DNA of 64,000 bases from Polytrichum commune (lineage: Eukaryota > Streptophyta > Polytrichopsida > Polytrichales > Polytrichaceae): positions 29,202,001 through 29,266,000 of the forward strand of contig OX485804.1 of the NCBI GenBank assembly GCA_950295325.1, given 5' to 3'. Positions 23,234 through 36,659 of the stretch are shown here, piece by piece (the first letter of the stretch is position 1; the number at the start of each line of letters is the position of its first letter). Position numbers and translations under genes: made by a program. A model generated the notes under the pieces. The model had not been told where the DNA came from, searched no databases, and saw only the letters and a program-made list of their open reading frames with translations.

Positions 23234-24481
23234 AATTTGTTGAGGGATGTTGGACTTTAAGCAAGGGGGCTTGACCGACATTCTATAACATAATCATTGA
23301 TTGACTTTCATGATTGATTTGCATAATATGTTGTTGTATACCCAAGATCGTGGTATTGTTCATTAAATATTTTCATCATTTGGCATGACGATCTGATTAT
23401 TTAAGTTTTCATATTTGAAAAATACTTTCTACCTATTTTCTAAAAAAATCAAGACATAAAGCAGAATAATCTACTCATATAACATTCAAAATAGATAAAT
23501 GCAATGACAACACATTTCAACTTGCGTAATTCGGAACAAAAACAAGTCTCCTCCACGTGGAAGGGTTTGACCAACAAGATGCTTTATGATACCGACCAAA
23601 GCTTCATCTATATCATCAAAGGCTAATTTACTTTGTTTAGACTCCCATTCATGCAAGAACTTTGACCTAACTTATGCACAAAATAAGTTAAAAAGATGCA
23701 AAATATCATACAAATTTGAACCCTTTCTTGCAAAGAGAACCTACGGACTCAAAAAGAAAACCAAATAGAATAGAAAGAGAAAAGACCGTAAAGTCTTCAT
23801 CCTCCAACTTGGCAAGTGATTCTTTAATATTTTAGAACTAAAGAGGTGCAAGTCTTGTTTGATTTTGCTTTAATTTTAAAGAGAATGAAGCTCCAAAGTT
23901 CTTTTGAAGCTCGTAGAAGGTCATTTAGACTCGAAGGAGGAAGCAAAATTTCATGGCCGTGGTGTTGCCCATTACAAGGATCAACCATCACTAGTAGTGT
24001 GGACAATACTTCAAACCAAAAAACCTTTCAAAATTAGCATTCAAGCTCATTGTGAGAGACACTCATCATCTGGTCAATGAACTTTGACTACCTTCAGAAT
24101 AGGCACACAAACTCCAAAATTGGAAACTCAAATTCTCATATATTTGTATTCTAATCATGTTTCTCTATTTCACTTATAACAAACTTCCTCATCCATTATG
24201 TTATTCCATTTTAGAAAGAAGAAAACACTATTCTCACTAACTACTCCAACTTGGGAACCATTGGAATCTTGTCACCGTTGGATCTTCTCAAAATTGGTTG
24301 AAACAAAGAACATTTCTTCCTCCAACTTCATAATAGAGTTGGATCCCACATACAAGTGGCGGATCATAAAATATGATAGTGATAATAGATTGAATTTCCC
24401 TCGACATCAAGGGTGGTATGAAAGCTCCAAGTTCATATGAATGCACCATCTAGCAATTAAGGGTTAATGTTGTAAGCCCTT
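23234..24481. other. AT-rich intergenic DNA, nothing recognised
   Basis: No open frame above about 80 codons, no domain and no clear repeat. Polypurine and AT-rich runs predominate. Confidence 0.4.
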
Positions 24482-24924
24482 AGGGGTTGTTTACACCTTG
24501 GACCACGAAGTCTTCCCAAGGCCCTATAAAATATGTGATTGGTTCTTGAACTCATCCCGGGACCACTTCGGTTTACACCAAGGAAAAAAATGTCAAAGTG
24601 ACCATGGAGTTCAAGGTCCCCAAAAGACATATTTTAAGGCCAGTTTTGCAGTGGGAGACGCAAAGAGATGCTCTAGTAGAAAAAAATTGGGGCTCATGGC
24701 AGGAAAACTATTGTTATGATTGATAATAATAACAATAAAAATAATAAAATCATTAATAAAATCCGGGGAAGAGAAGACGAAGACAAGAGAATATAAGAGA
24801 ATGGTCAAACTATTTTTTCCCCTTCCAAAATTGCCCTTTTTGGGCATAGAAAAGTCAACAAAAATCATCACATTCACTTTTGGGTGCAAGGTCATTCTCT
24901 TTGGTCCACATTCAGTTTACCCCT
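24482..24924. mobile_element. Non-autonomous DNA element with GTTTAC-type ends
   Basis: The left end AGGGGTTGTTTACACCTTGG and the right end (reverse complement AGGGGTAAACTGAATGTGG) are imperfect inverted repeats, both followed by GGACCA. Sequences related to both ends recur at 26539-26710, so this is a repeat family. I could not find a clean target duplication. The interior, about 440 bp, has no coding frame I trust. Confidence 0.5.
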
Positions 24925-26162
24925 ACTGCGAGGCCCCAAGGCTAAGAAATCAGACCACATAAATTGGACGATCAAATCGGATCATGAAAGTTGGACCATC
25001 AAGTCAGACCATTAAAAAAGGTCATCTTCCATGGTCCGACTTCATGGTCCATGGTGTCAACCGGTTCTTAGACTACACATGCCATGTGTCAATAACGGTA
25101 GTCCAGAAAATTTGGGGCACTTTGTGAACCTTGAATATGCTGGCAAGTGTCGCAAATATGGAGGCTGGAGAGCATGATTACGAGGCACAACCACGTGTCC
25201 TAGAGCCAAATTAAAGGCCAACCCTCCAAGCCAAGGAACTCGTTTAAAAAAACTTAGAGGAAATGATACTCAATATGCATCTAGATCTTTGTACACACAT
25301 TAAACTCGGGTCATGTCACCTCTCGTAAGAAGCTAATGCAAGGGTATGTGAGCTTGAAACGGACACAATTCCTCCATGGTTATCAATGTATGACACTTCT
25401 AGAGTTGCATTCTATAATGCAAAAAACTTGCTAAATTTTGGTCAAAGAATTGTCAAAACTCTATAGTCAATGACCAATGTAGTCTCGCATCCCTTGAGGT
25501 AGACTTCCATGTGCCGGCCGGTGATTGGGGAGATTTATGGGCATAATTGATTGAGATCCATGTGTTTGCAAGTCCAACCGGTTACATGTTGACATCCTCC
25601 GGTTTTCCTTTATTGAATTGGGGTGTATTCTATAAATTCTTCTAAAAACGACCGGTAATTTTCTTGCAATCTTGAACTTCAACCGGTTATTTCTCAAACT
25701 CAACCGGTTCATTTGTAACTAACTGCCGGTTCTCCCCGATCATTGGTGCTGGCCATTTGTGGCAAAGGAAAGTAGGTTGAAATGTGTCATTAGTTTGATC
25801 TTCCGAATAGGTTGACTTTACTCATGCAAATTACCTTGGGTCGAAATCAGCTTAACATTTGTAACTTTATTTATTCATTTGTACAACAATCATGAAATAA
25901 AATATTATTTCAATTCTTTCTTACCAAAGTAATACATATTCAAAATGTTGTGGATTGTCGATAAATTAGCATGGACCAACCTAATTGTATGTATCAATGT
26001 AGAATTCTCCAATGTTGGCAAAGCTTTGGTGTAAAAGGGGAGGGGAGGGGAGGGGGGTGGCAACAAATGAGAGAGCATAGTTGCCTTGATCTTGAACATG
26101 CGGTCGGAATATGGCCATGATTGCATATACTTGTTTTTAATACAATCAATCAAGTGGACTTA
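24925..26162. other. Intergenic, with a cluster of CCGGT motifs
   Basis: No gene. Between about 25505 and 25735 the motif CCGGT occurs at least seven times (for example GTGCCGGCCGGTGA and CAACCGGTTA twice) in otherwise AT-rich DNA. A G-rich run (GGGGAGGGGAGGGGAGGGGG) lies near 26038. Confidence 0.4.
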
Positions 26163-26332
26163 TTCATAACATTATCCAAATCCATAACAATGTTGTGTGG
26201 GACTGAGAGTGTTCCACAAAATATTTCCGGATATTCCCCACATTCGGACTGTTCATGGGGAATACCCAAGAATATTTTGTGGAACAATGTCAGTCCCACA
26301 TAACATTGTTATGGATATGAATGATGTTATGT
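26163..26332. mobile_element. MITE-like hairpin of about 170 bp
   Basis: The arms fold on each other: TCCATAACAATGTTGTGTGG on the left pairs with CCCACATAACATTGTTATGG on the right, extending outwards to CATAACATTATCC and GATGTTATG. A short loop lies around TTCGGACTG. No coding capacity. Confidence 0.75.
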
Positions 26333-26538
26333 TGGAATTTGTATCTTGAGATTTTAGAACAATGGAATTAAATTCAAAACGAGATCAAACGAGGTTTGAA
26401 TTCTAAAAACATCTCACCATGGATAAACAAATTTGGGAAAATAATAAATAAATAATAAATACGATAGGTTGGGGTCCACATCAACCCACATGTTTGTGCA
26501 AACCAATATCTTTTCCCACTCAAATGAAAACCAATGTT

Positions 26539-27285
26539 TAGGGGCGGTTTACACTATGGACCATGAAGTCGTCCCACGTAAGAGGCCTATTTTGCGTGGG
26601 ACGACTTCATGGGACGGCTTCCATGGTCCGAGTTACTAAAATATTAGTTTTCATGGTTCATGGGCCCTTCACTAGGTGTAAACCGAATGTGGACCATGAA
26701 GAATGACCATGCACCAAAAAATGGAGGTGCTGATTTTTTTTAATAATAATAAAAAGGCAGTTTTTGGAAAAAATCAAGTTTGACCATTCTCTTCACTTTT
26801 ATTGACTTCTCTTCATTTGTCTTGTAGTTTTCGCTTGCTTGAACCTAAAATTTCAGCAAGCAATGGAGGAGAGGAGGAGGACATTTGCTTTGCTTTTAGG
26901 ATTGTACATGTTTTTGTACATGCTCGTAAAGCATGTGGTAGACATTCAAGCGTTGGTTTTGCAAGGAGAATGGGAGAAGTTAGCAATTTTGAGCTTCCGG
27001 AACATAGAGGAAATGAACCCCCAATCCTCAAACTCAAAATGCCCTCTCTAAACTGGCCACCAATTCTTGTGTTAACTTATGGGAAGGATTGCATGCTTCC
27101 ACGTGGACTCAAAGGGCAAGGGAGTCATTTAGTGGTTTTCGTTGACTTGGCCAACACATGGAAGTGCAATGACCAAGTAGATTCCAAGAGCATGGATGAG
27201 AGTCGGTCCAACAAGCAAGTTTGTTTTCCAAGGCATCGGATAGGAGAGAAAGAGTGTTTGTTTGCCTCTCGGACATGTTGACTAG
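26539..27285 (+). other. Transposon-derived region with broken ORFs, family unknown
   Basis: It begins with the same GTTTACAC...GGACCATGAAG end sequence as the 24482-24924 element, repeated near 26675. Downstream, two + frames overlap. 26839-27051 includes MEERRRTFALLLGLYMFLYM, a charged start followed by a hydrophobic stretch. 26802-27281 continues with GNEPPILKLKM and a basic, cysteine-containing tail. Together they look like one protein broken by a frameshift. I cannot assign a family; a PIF/Harbinger-type accessory or transposase N-terminus is one possibility. Confidence 0.3.
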
Positions 27286-27405
27286 GATAAATAAGCTTTT
27301 GGAAGGGGGGACTACCTTGACCGTCTTTCATGTGTCAACAAAATGTGAAAGACCTATTGTGGCTATGGCTATGGCTATGTAATGGTTTTCTTTTTACCAA
27401 TGTTG

Positions 27406-27753
27406 GACTACACTAAATAGGTAGATTAGTGTTAGATGAAGATTAGTGTTAGATGCAATAGTTACCTAAAACACTCATTTTCAACTGATATTACAATTAG
27501 TGTTTGAATAGGGTTTGAACAAATTATACCTTTTACGAGGTTCTCATATTCTTCTTCCTTCAATTCTTCATTCCAAGATTTACAAAATATCATCTAACAC
27601 TAAATGCGCTCATGTAAATATTTAAAGTTACTACTTGGTACAAATAGTGTTAGAGTTGACATTTAGTGTTCTAACACTATAGAGACAATTTACATTTAGC
27701 GTTTTCGTCGACTATTAGTGTTTCCAACACTAATCTACCTATTTAGTGTAGTG
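27406..27753. mobile_element. CACTA-like MITE with 3-bp target duplication
   Basis: The ends are inverted repeats of about 27 bp. The right end reads inward as CACTACACTAAATAGGTAG and the left as GACTACACTAAATAGGTAG, differing in the first base. TTG flanks both sides (27403-27405, 27754-27756). CACTA ends with a 3-bp duplication fit the CACTA (CMC) superfamily. The 348-bp interior carries several ATTAGTGTTAGA/ACATTTAGTGTT motifs and no coding frame. The motif family recurs near 22800 and at 63700-64000. Confidence 0.7.
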
Positions 27754-27756
27754 TTG

Positions 27757-29875
27757 TTTTCATTCAATACCATTTGGGTATCTATACTGAGGATTTCATC
27801 ATTTTTTAAATTAGTAGGGTAAGGGTGTTTGACGGTACCTTTTTTTTATATTGTTTTGGTATATATATTACATGCAAGGATCTTCATACCTACGTAAAAT
27901 CGTACTAGTATCAATAAGGTTTAGAATGGTATTGACCCAAATAGTAACTCAGGTATACAAATATTTTCTCACCTTGGCATACCCACCAAATATTAGTATT
28001 TGACTAGTATTGTAGTTTTGATACGCACATGTAGGTTTTACATACCACTGCGATGTTCATAATTGATACCTTGCGTCCACATATGTACCACACCAACATT
28101 GGTTTTTACCAATGTTGATATGGTATACATGTGAATGCATGCTATCAATAATCAACATCAACAATGTTCTCAAAGTACCTAACCATGATTATCAAAATTT
28201 TAATACCAATCAAATGTTGATGTTTTGGTGAATATGTCAAGGTAGACACGCCCTTATATACCTGGTTGATTATTTGGGTCAATATCATTCTAATTTATAT
28301 TGATAATAGGGTGGATTTGCTTAGGCATGAAGATTCTTGCATGGTATATAGACCTGAATGATACTAAAACCATTTAATACTATCAAATACCCATACCCTA
28401 GTACCCTACCGGTATCAAAGAATGTGAAATATGTATTACATATAAAGAAGACAATAGCAATCCAACATTGGTTTCTACATGCAACAAATTCTCCCAATTG
28501 TTTGATACATATTGTGGTTGTATTGAAAGCTATGAGTCTCCACCACGATAGAAATTGCATTGCTTATCGATGCATAATGCATTGCAACGTCATTTTGTCC
28601 CAATGTGTTTCATGTGTAGAAGTTTGCTTTGGTTTGAAGCTCATATTTGAGCGAAATTGGAGTATATTTTTTTCCTTTATAAAATCTGGACTTTTGGGAA
28701 TGTAGTTCACCTTTAATATGGACAGCTTTCCATATCCACTTTCAATATGTCTGCAATTTAATGAGAGATGTGTGGTGTTTTGGTGTTGATTTGCATGTCA
28801 ATGTATCAAAACATGCCAATGGACTATGCAAATATATCATGTTTGATGCAAAATCTATGCAATCAATCGGTAAACTATGATGATTGTACTTTTTTATTTA
28901 TTAATAACCAATTTCTTATATCATCATAGTCATTTACATTATTCATATCGGTTGGAAATAGATGACTACGGTACTTGTTATTTATATTGGTGAACTGCTT
29001 CAACAGATCATGTAGGTAATTTAATCATGGACTTAGGGTCACTTCACACACGAGCCAAGAGCTTGTGACCATGAAATTGTGAGAGCCCAAAAGAAAGTAT
29101 TTAGAGGCCGTCCCAAGGCACCTCCAAAATCATGTAGTGTGGTCACGTACCCTCAAGTGTCGTGTGAAGTCATATGTGACCGGGCCCTCAACTAAATGCT
29201 CTTTCATTGAGCATCTATACGTGCGGGTTCTCACACATGATAAAATAGAATAAACCAACGGTTGTGAGCATTCGGAGTGCCATGGTCTGCCGGTGTTGTG
29301 TAAGGTCTACCACCAAGAGATGGTTTTTGGAAAATAGGCCAAGTGACCATGAAACTGATCCATTCAATGCCATGTAAGAATTCATTTACATCCATCTTGC
29401 ATTTACATACTCCATTGGTCCCTCAAGCCTAGTACGGGTATTGCTACTATGTGAGCCTAGAGCGGTGAGCGGTGAGCAGTGAGCACAAATAAATGAGCAA
29501 TTTTTCATGAAAAATGAATATACCATGGCCTATGGCTGTGAATTTTAACACATTCTTTAAGATGAAACCTATAACCGTGGGATGACCCTCAGGGCATTTG
29601 TAGATCATTCTTATCCATCTCAACCATTGGACTATGTTGATCCTTTGTTAGAGATATTACAAAATATACGGATCTTGAAATGTTAGATAGTTTGGGATAC
29701 TCAAAACATTTAGAGAAATAATAAACATATATTAGGTGATACAATTGAATAGGAAAAATATGTAGAACACATATAGTGTACGTATATGAAAATCAAATCA
29801 AAGCCAAATCACATCCAAATTTGACCAACTCTAATCCAAACCAAATCCAAATAAAAACAAATGCAAGTCATAAAA
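27757..29875. other. Intergenic, no gene recognised
   Basis: AT-rich DNA without a convincing frame. Short words such as GGTATACATG and ACCAATGTTG recur around 27830-28250. A small run of GAGCGGTGAGC repeats is at 29460-29485. The 115-codon frame at 28358-28705 has no recognisable domain. Confidence 0.4.
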
Positions 29876-30427
29876 CTAGCTATAGGTGCTAGAGATAATG
29901 TCTTCGTCTTCAGAACTACCTTCGCTGGCCTTTACATCTACATATTGCATAACACATATATCGTATGAGCGTTTGTATCGCCTTTTAGGTGGAGATGTCG
30001 AAGTTGCCATCACCATCGCCGCGTCTACTGCATAGCAAGGGAGAAATAGGCTGGCTGGTGGTGTAAACACCATAGGCATCGATGCAGTAAGTGATGAAGA
30101 TAATGTTGGAGCTCTGCAAAGTAACTAAAGAATAAGAAACCAAGTCGAGACCATAAAATGTAAGAAATATAACAAATTCATAAGCAAGAGAAGAACTTAC
30201 TCACAAGAAGGAACGCGGTTTAGTTTTAACTTCTTCTTGGCACGATCTCTCATGCCACGCCGCACAACCTTCCTCTTCTCAACCACAGAAGCACGAATCG
30301 AGGTGGGGATAAGGGGTTCCAAAAGAGCCTTGAAGATCTCCCGGTCCTCCTCAAAGGCCAAAATGTGTCTGCCAAGATATTGGCAGACACGAATAGAAGC
30401 ACCTGCCATAGAAATCGAATGTCAAAA

Positions 30428-30428
30428 C

Positions 30429-30465
<37 letters not shown>
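30428..30465. repeat. (AT)n(GT)n microsatellite
   Basis: About ten AT units followed by about eight GT units. It lies within an intron of the methyltransferase-like gene. Confidence 0.95.
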
Positions 30466-32522
30466 ATTATGAAATACAAGATTAGATAATGAAAAAATTG
30501 TAGAAAAAAAAATAGTAAGAAGTAAGAAGTAAACTGTGGAGGCATTCCAATCAAATATAATGTCTCCAACTTTGGAGAGAGCCTCAATAAATGACTTCAT
30601 GAATTCCGGATTCTTCTCCCGAGGCCCCCGCCATGGAACACTTCCATGCATGAGTTGTGAGTCAGAACTTACAAAGTTATAGAAGTAGTCATGGTGTTCA
30701 AAATTCTCGGCAATGGAGAATTTGGATTGGACATTGCCACTCCGAACGAATAATTGAACCCAGAAACGGGTACACTGCCACAAGAAAATGTTCACTAGTA
30801 TAGAAAATATAAATAATAAAATGGAAAAATAATTAAAGAAAAAAATGAATGGATGATAACTAAAAGAATAAATGAAGATGACAATTACCGTAGTGGATGG
30901 ATTTCGTGGAGAAGCCAACGGAAGATCATTCATGCCCCACCAATCACACTCCAAGTGGAAGTTGTAAGTCTCCGCACACTCCTCCACATCGATAAGAACA
31001 TCGCGGTCATTTGCATGGAATAGGAGAAATGTTGCATTGTCATGCAAATAAATCTCTGCAAACTCGAAGATGGTATCAACATACTTCTCCGGTCGAACAT
31101 TCCAAGGTGGAATAACTGTACTAGGTACAGAAATCCCGGGCACTGGCAAGTTCTCTGGGATGTCTGCAATGAGGAGATCAATCCCAGTGTGCTTGCATTT
31201 GTCATTAGATACACGACGGGACCTCCCTGCTCCAACCTGAAGAAGAAAAATTTGAATTAGAAAATACATTGTAACATCAATGACACAATTAAAAAAAGAA
31301 GTTAAAAAATGTAATATCAATGAAAAAACAGAATAGAAGAAAGGGAAATTGTAGATCAAGGTTTAATGAAAGTACCCGAGAGATGAAGTCATGTAACTGG
31401 GTCCAAAGCGGAGGAGGGCCATTTGGGTCTCCCAAAGAATCCATGATGGAATGCACCAAGGCATTCTGAATGAATGACTCAGAAGAGGTAGCATGTAGTG
31501 GTGTAGAAGACCTAGACAAAGTAGGCAGGCGTTGCATGCAACTTTGTACTATGTTTCGACTAGCCTCCATGTAACTCGATCCTGCAACCTGTGAGTCCAT
31601 CACAAGGTGAGAGTAACCAGAAACATCAACAGGTGCAGAGATATCTGAAGCACAAGGCAAAGGACCACTGTTGGTAGCAGCCACTTTGGCAAGTGTATCT
31701 GCCACAACCCTCTACACAGTTGCAACTTGCTCATCTACATCCCTAACTACCTTATCCTTGTCCGTCTTTTCCTTCTCAGCCTTCCTCAAACGCTTCTTCT
31801 TTGAGGAGGTACCATCTTCTGTTGCAACATGGATCGACTGTGAGAGGTCCAAGAATACATTCTCATCCTCACTATCTGGAACTGGACGTAGAGGTGCAGT
31901 GCAAATAATGCTATTGCGGAGTTCCACCTCTTCATCCGGAGTGAAATTCACATTGCACTCCAAATACCAACCACCACATGGAGATGAGCAGTAGAAAACT
32001 TCTTCAACTGCACGGGCGTGAAGATGCAAAGATCTGAGGATGGTTGAATCCATGCTCCAAAGAATGGAGGGCAGTTGCTATGTCCAAGTGCATTCTTAGG
32101 CATGAGCTCTCTCTTTACATACCTACAATAGAAAAATAGAAGAAAATGAAAGTGAAGCAATTGCACATGTGATACAAAACATAAGAAAAATGTAGAGTAT
32201 TGAGAATGAATAGAATTCCAAAAAAATGATGAAACAAAACACAAACCTGTAAAGTAGCCGTTTTATAGCGAGGTCTGCTGATGGGACATTGTCAAGCCTG
32301 GTACTTTTAAAAAAAAAAGGCTTGATGTTTGGATGAAGAAAGGATAAGAATGTTTTCTCCCACAGCATGATACGCCACCTCTCAACATAATCTGAGGGCT
32401 TCAATATTCCAGGAGAGGCCTCCCAATTTACCAAAAGGTCGCCCCCCCACAAAGATCCTCAAAATGCACAATGAATATTTCCTCGAGCTATGTAGGGACA
32501 AAGGAAGAGAAAATTAGATTTA

Positions 32523-33723
32523 TACCCCTTCTCCACCTGACTTTAGCAACACGGGTTTTAGGCTAAAACCGAATCTTTAAAACTGCCCTTCTCCACCGGG
32601 GCCGGTTTTAGGGCCCGGGCTTAGGTGGCACTATGGTTCGGGCCCCCTAATACTGCCGAACCTCCAATATTAGTGTCCCCGGTACCTGGACAACGCTAAC
32701 AATGCGGAGGCTAAATAGCGGCACTAACTTCAGCCACCGCTGCACCGGATTGGCCACGGTGCAGTATTAGCTATCGAAGCTGAATTCAGCGCTCTACCGG
32801 TAAAACTTACCTCTCTCATCGAAATTCCCTGCACCTGACATTGTCGCGTTCTCAACGGTGCATTCTGCCGGAACTAGCTACCCATCGCCGAATTCAGCGC
32901 TGCCACCAACGGTGCACTCACTGCACCGAGAGTGAGCATCTCTGAAAACCCAAAACCACCGCGCCGTTACAGAATGCTAGCATGTGAGGACTAAAGCCAG
33001 CGAGCAGGGGACACTGTGCTGCTGCAGCACCGAATCTGGCTCCTGGTTCGGAAATTGAGGTGAGGAAGCTTGAGGTAATTGGCTGTTGTTTTGGCGAAGC
33101 ACATTCACAGGTGCCGAAGGCGGCAGTCTCGGAGAGAGGCGTCTGAGATTTTTCGTAAACCCAAAACCCGGCACGCTATCTGTCTGCAAATTCACTTCCG
33201 CTCACAACATTCCCTGTCGCTCTCCCTATTCCCTTCACCTCACAGATTCTCTTCCGCTGAACCTAAAGCCCTCACGCACAAATAGACGGCGATGCACTCA
33301 GAGAGAGAGACTGAAGAAAACATGCCCAAAAATTTCCTGGATTGCGGTAGCCTTCTCGCTTATGAAGGACCCTTCAAACCAACGGTTTCGGCGTTTGAGG
33401 AATCCGTTGGCTGCAAAAATTTCACGCTCTCTGGATGGCAGTTAGGATGCCGTTACAGGATTCCCGGAGTTACCTGGGTTTAATCTCAGAGTTGGCTTCA
33501 GATTTACAGGCTCAATTTACAATTTTCCCTGTCGCCGAAAAGCTGGGCTAAAACCCGTTAGAGGAGCGCTCCGGTGAAGAAGGTTGCGGTCGACTACTGC
33601 TAATACCTGCCCGGGTATTAAGGCCGAGCGGGTACAGGCTTTCCGCACCTGACGTTTTCCCCTGCCACCCATTGCCCGACACTAAGGGCGGTTTTAGCCT
33701 TAAGACCAGGTGGGGAAGGGGTA
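32523..33723. mobile_element. 1.2-kb element with TIRs and TTA target duplication
   Basis: The left end TACCCCTTCTCCACCTGACT and the right end (inward TACCCCTTCCCCACCTGGTC) are inverted repeats that extend into a shared AGGCTAAAACCG. TTA flanks both sides (32520-32522, 33724-33726). A 3-bp TTA duplication suggests PIF/Harbinger. The interior is markedly more GC-rich than its surroundings. Its open frame at 33086-33445 (+) has no known domain and might be a captured fragment. It inserted into an intron of the methyltransferase-like gene. Confidence 0.7.
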
Positions 33724-36235
33724 TTAGAATGGCATTGGTAAAAGCAAAAAGCGAAGAAAAAAAATGACAACTATGTATGTAAATGAAAAGTGGAGGAGTA
33801 CCTGAGCCCAGAATGTAGGTCGGTTGAGCCAAGTATCCAAGATACTCTCTTTGACATCAGCAACTGGGAAGCAAAAAGAGGCTCGAAGAATGGAGCTAGA
33901 GTTCCACCAGTGGAGCCAGCGCGCCTTGAAACGTGGTTCAACTGCTGCAGTTGCTATTTTTTGCAACTTCTCAATTGTCATTTCAATTTTCTTAAACATG
34001 TTGAAATGATAATTGATCTGTTTATGGAAGAAAAATAAAGTTAATAAGACCCGGATAAAGAAAACCATGAATGCAACGTAATTGAAAAAAAAATGATAGA
34101 GAGAATAATGAATTTACCTAATCAAAGAAAACCTCACCATTCTTGGGGTTTGCAATGGCGAGATACTTTAAAAAATCTTTGGCTTTTATGGCTTTTACCA
34201 TGGTGTCTGTAGCCAATGCCATAGCATCCCAAACTCCCTCGGGTGATATGTTCTCAGGTAGTGTGGTCTTGTGATATTCAGTGGCCGCATCATCGGCAGC
34301 ACGATATATATCTTGCTGGAAAATGAAAAGCAAAGGAAATTTAGGAAAAAATGGCAATAGGAAGAGATGAGAAATGTATTATGGATGCAGTTCAAGTTTA
34401 ATGAGGCAAAAGGCATGTCGACAATCCTTAAAAATTGTACCACCTTGATTTTGAAAAGTCATTACAAAATCAACTGAATAGAAATTCATGTTTTTATACT
34501 TAAATGTGTCAAAAGACCTTGGGGGCCACAAAGAAGGTGAATAAGATGACATAAGTCACACCATCTATGACAAAATTTGTTCAAATATGTGGATGGACCC
34601 AACATTTCCTAATTCTTCCAAATCATACGAATACTTCAAACAACATGCATAAGATTGCAAGCTACAATCATTGTCCAATCTGAAATTTTGTTTCAAAGGT
34701 TGCAATTGTATTTTTAAATGATATAATCTCATACATTAAGCTATAACGTGGTTCTTACTAAGTAGCCCTTGTGAGTGGCGGGGTTGGCTCATTAAACCAA
34801 AACCATACCCTTATGAGACAAAATAGTAAGGATCATGAATTAAATAGAATGGCTTACTCGGTAAAGAAAAGAGATAAATACGTCAATTGTAAGAGGAAAC
34901 CAGGTAGGACGCGACTTCTTCTCTTTGAGACATGTATTGAACTCCTCCTCGGTAAGCAGATCCTTAAAATCGTCAAGTTGAAGTCCACCATAGTACCGAA
35001 TTCGTTGCAACTTAGCAGTTAAACTAGTCTTCACGTGGTCGTGTTGGGTAGACCTGAAAAATAGAGTTGTCAGAATGAACTAAACAAGATACGGAATAGA
35101 CTAGAAGTGAAAAAAAATGTAAGTGAAAGAAATGTGCTCACCAATTGACATCGTGCATATAATTGAGCAACAATGTAATACGTCCTTTGGGGTCGAGAAC
35201 AATGCAAAACATGGAATAATGTCATAGAAGATCATCGACATGTTGAGTATTAATATGGCGCCACCAAGCTGTAAACATGTGATTCCCATCCCACACAAAA
35301 AACATCTTCCCTCGGAATGCAACATAGTCGGGGTTTGACTGAAGTTGATTTTCAAAGCGTTTATTGACATCACGCCAATGAGGGTCCCAAGAAGCTTTGC
35401 GCTCTTCAGTGACATTCATAGATGATAGATGGTCATAAAAAATGGATATGTATATGGCACGATCACCGTCGATGTAACCCCCCTCAAAGCGTTTTTCCAA
35501 GGTAGCGACATCAACCTCTTGAATTGGTCGGACTTTTGGAAGAAGAATCATCCTACAAAGGGGGACATAGAATCGACCTAATGGAATACGCATACTATCG
35601 AGAACCTTTACGAAATCAGACTTTTGGTAAAGTCTCATTGCTTGCTTTCCTTCCTTGGAGTCTCGCAGCCCAATTGGATTTTTTGAGAAAAATAGAATTC
35701 TCAGAATAAGAGAGAGACAAATCTTGATGTGCAATTCGTGACAATGTAAATCATAAGAGGAAAAGCTTGGACAAGTCACATACTTCATTGAAATTCATGT
35801 ACGATAAAAGACTGATACCCAAAAAATAAATTATGCCCAAAGATTATGCCACATTCCTAAATAATAAGAATTCACCTGAATGACATCAATAACTTCAAGT
35901 TGGTCTTCAAATTGAAGGCCTTCATGCTCAAGTTGTGAATGCGTGACAACTTGCACAAAATATAAACACATCTGTAGTTTTAGAAAAAAAACCCAACATG
36001 CAATGTAGGGGTTTTAAGAAAACTTAAAGTCACTCAGCGTTGGAGCTGGACAGGTCAGACGGCATTGTCAACCAATTAGTCTCCCTCACCCACGGGTGAA
36101 CACAAGTGGGGACTCCCAACCGGATGCGGGAGTCTCCCATGCATAGAGGGTTGGGGTTGTAGTCTTACTGCGGAGGAGCCAGCCATTCTACACTTGGACG
36201 TTCTACACTTGTATAGAACTGCAGAGCAAAAGAAG

Positions 36236-36400
36236 GAATGGCACAACAAAAAAATATTCGGCGCCGAATGCTTGCTGGACAGGGCGTGCGGAGGCGGACA
36301 GATGGGGGTGGTCAGACAGAGCGGAGGCATAGCAAAGGAGCATTCGGTGCCGAATGTTTGCTGGACAGGGCATGCGGACAGGGCTTCCACGGCTTCGCGA
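36236..36400. repeat. Tandem repeats around the palindrome TTCGGCGCCGAA
   Basis: ATTCGGCGCCGAATGCTTGC near 36257 and ATTCGGTGCCGAATGTTTGC near 36341 are each followed by TGGACAGGGC(G/A)TGCGGA. The same palindrome recurs at about 36671 and, changed, near 37785 and 37908. This is a GC-richer island inside an intron-like part of the methyltransferase-like gene. Confidence 0.6.
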
Positions 36401-36659
36401 GCGAAGCCGCGAGAAGAAGAAGGTATTTCCAACCTACTTCCCTCGGTCACCCATCCTTGAGGTATTCCTCTCTACCCTCCCACCATGGCTTCTAAGCCTT
36501 AAAGATGTTGAAGACTTTAAAATTTAGGACTTTGTAAGATGAATGCAAAAATGACTCGTACTATTCGGGTGTACTATTAATATAAACAAGTTGAAATTTG
36601 GAATGAAAGTGCACATGACTACTCCAAATATAACTCGAAACAAGATGGCAACTGGCCCG

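Noticed and set aside
30250-31359. A single 369-codon minus-strand open frame as one exon
   Set aside because: It reads through at least two introns with good donor and acceptor sites, and its last part is in the wrong frame for the SAM-motif segment. The spliced reading is better.
33086-33483. Open frames inside the 1.2-kb TIR element
   Set aside because: No recognisable domain, two overlapping frames on the same strand, and GC-rich sequence that stays open by chance.
36076-36460. Overlapping 124- and 88-codon open frames on opposite strands
   Set aside because: They fall on a tandem-repeat island with the TTCGGCGCCGAA palindrome; neither looks like a real protein or a continuation of the neighbouring gene.
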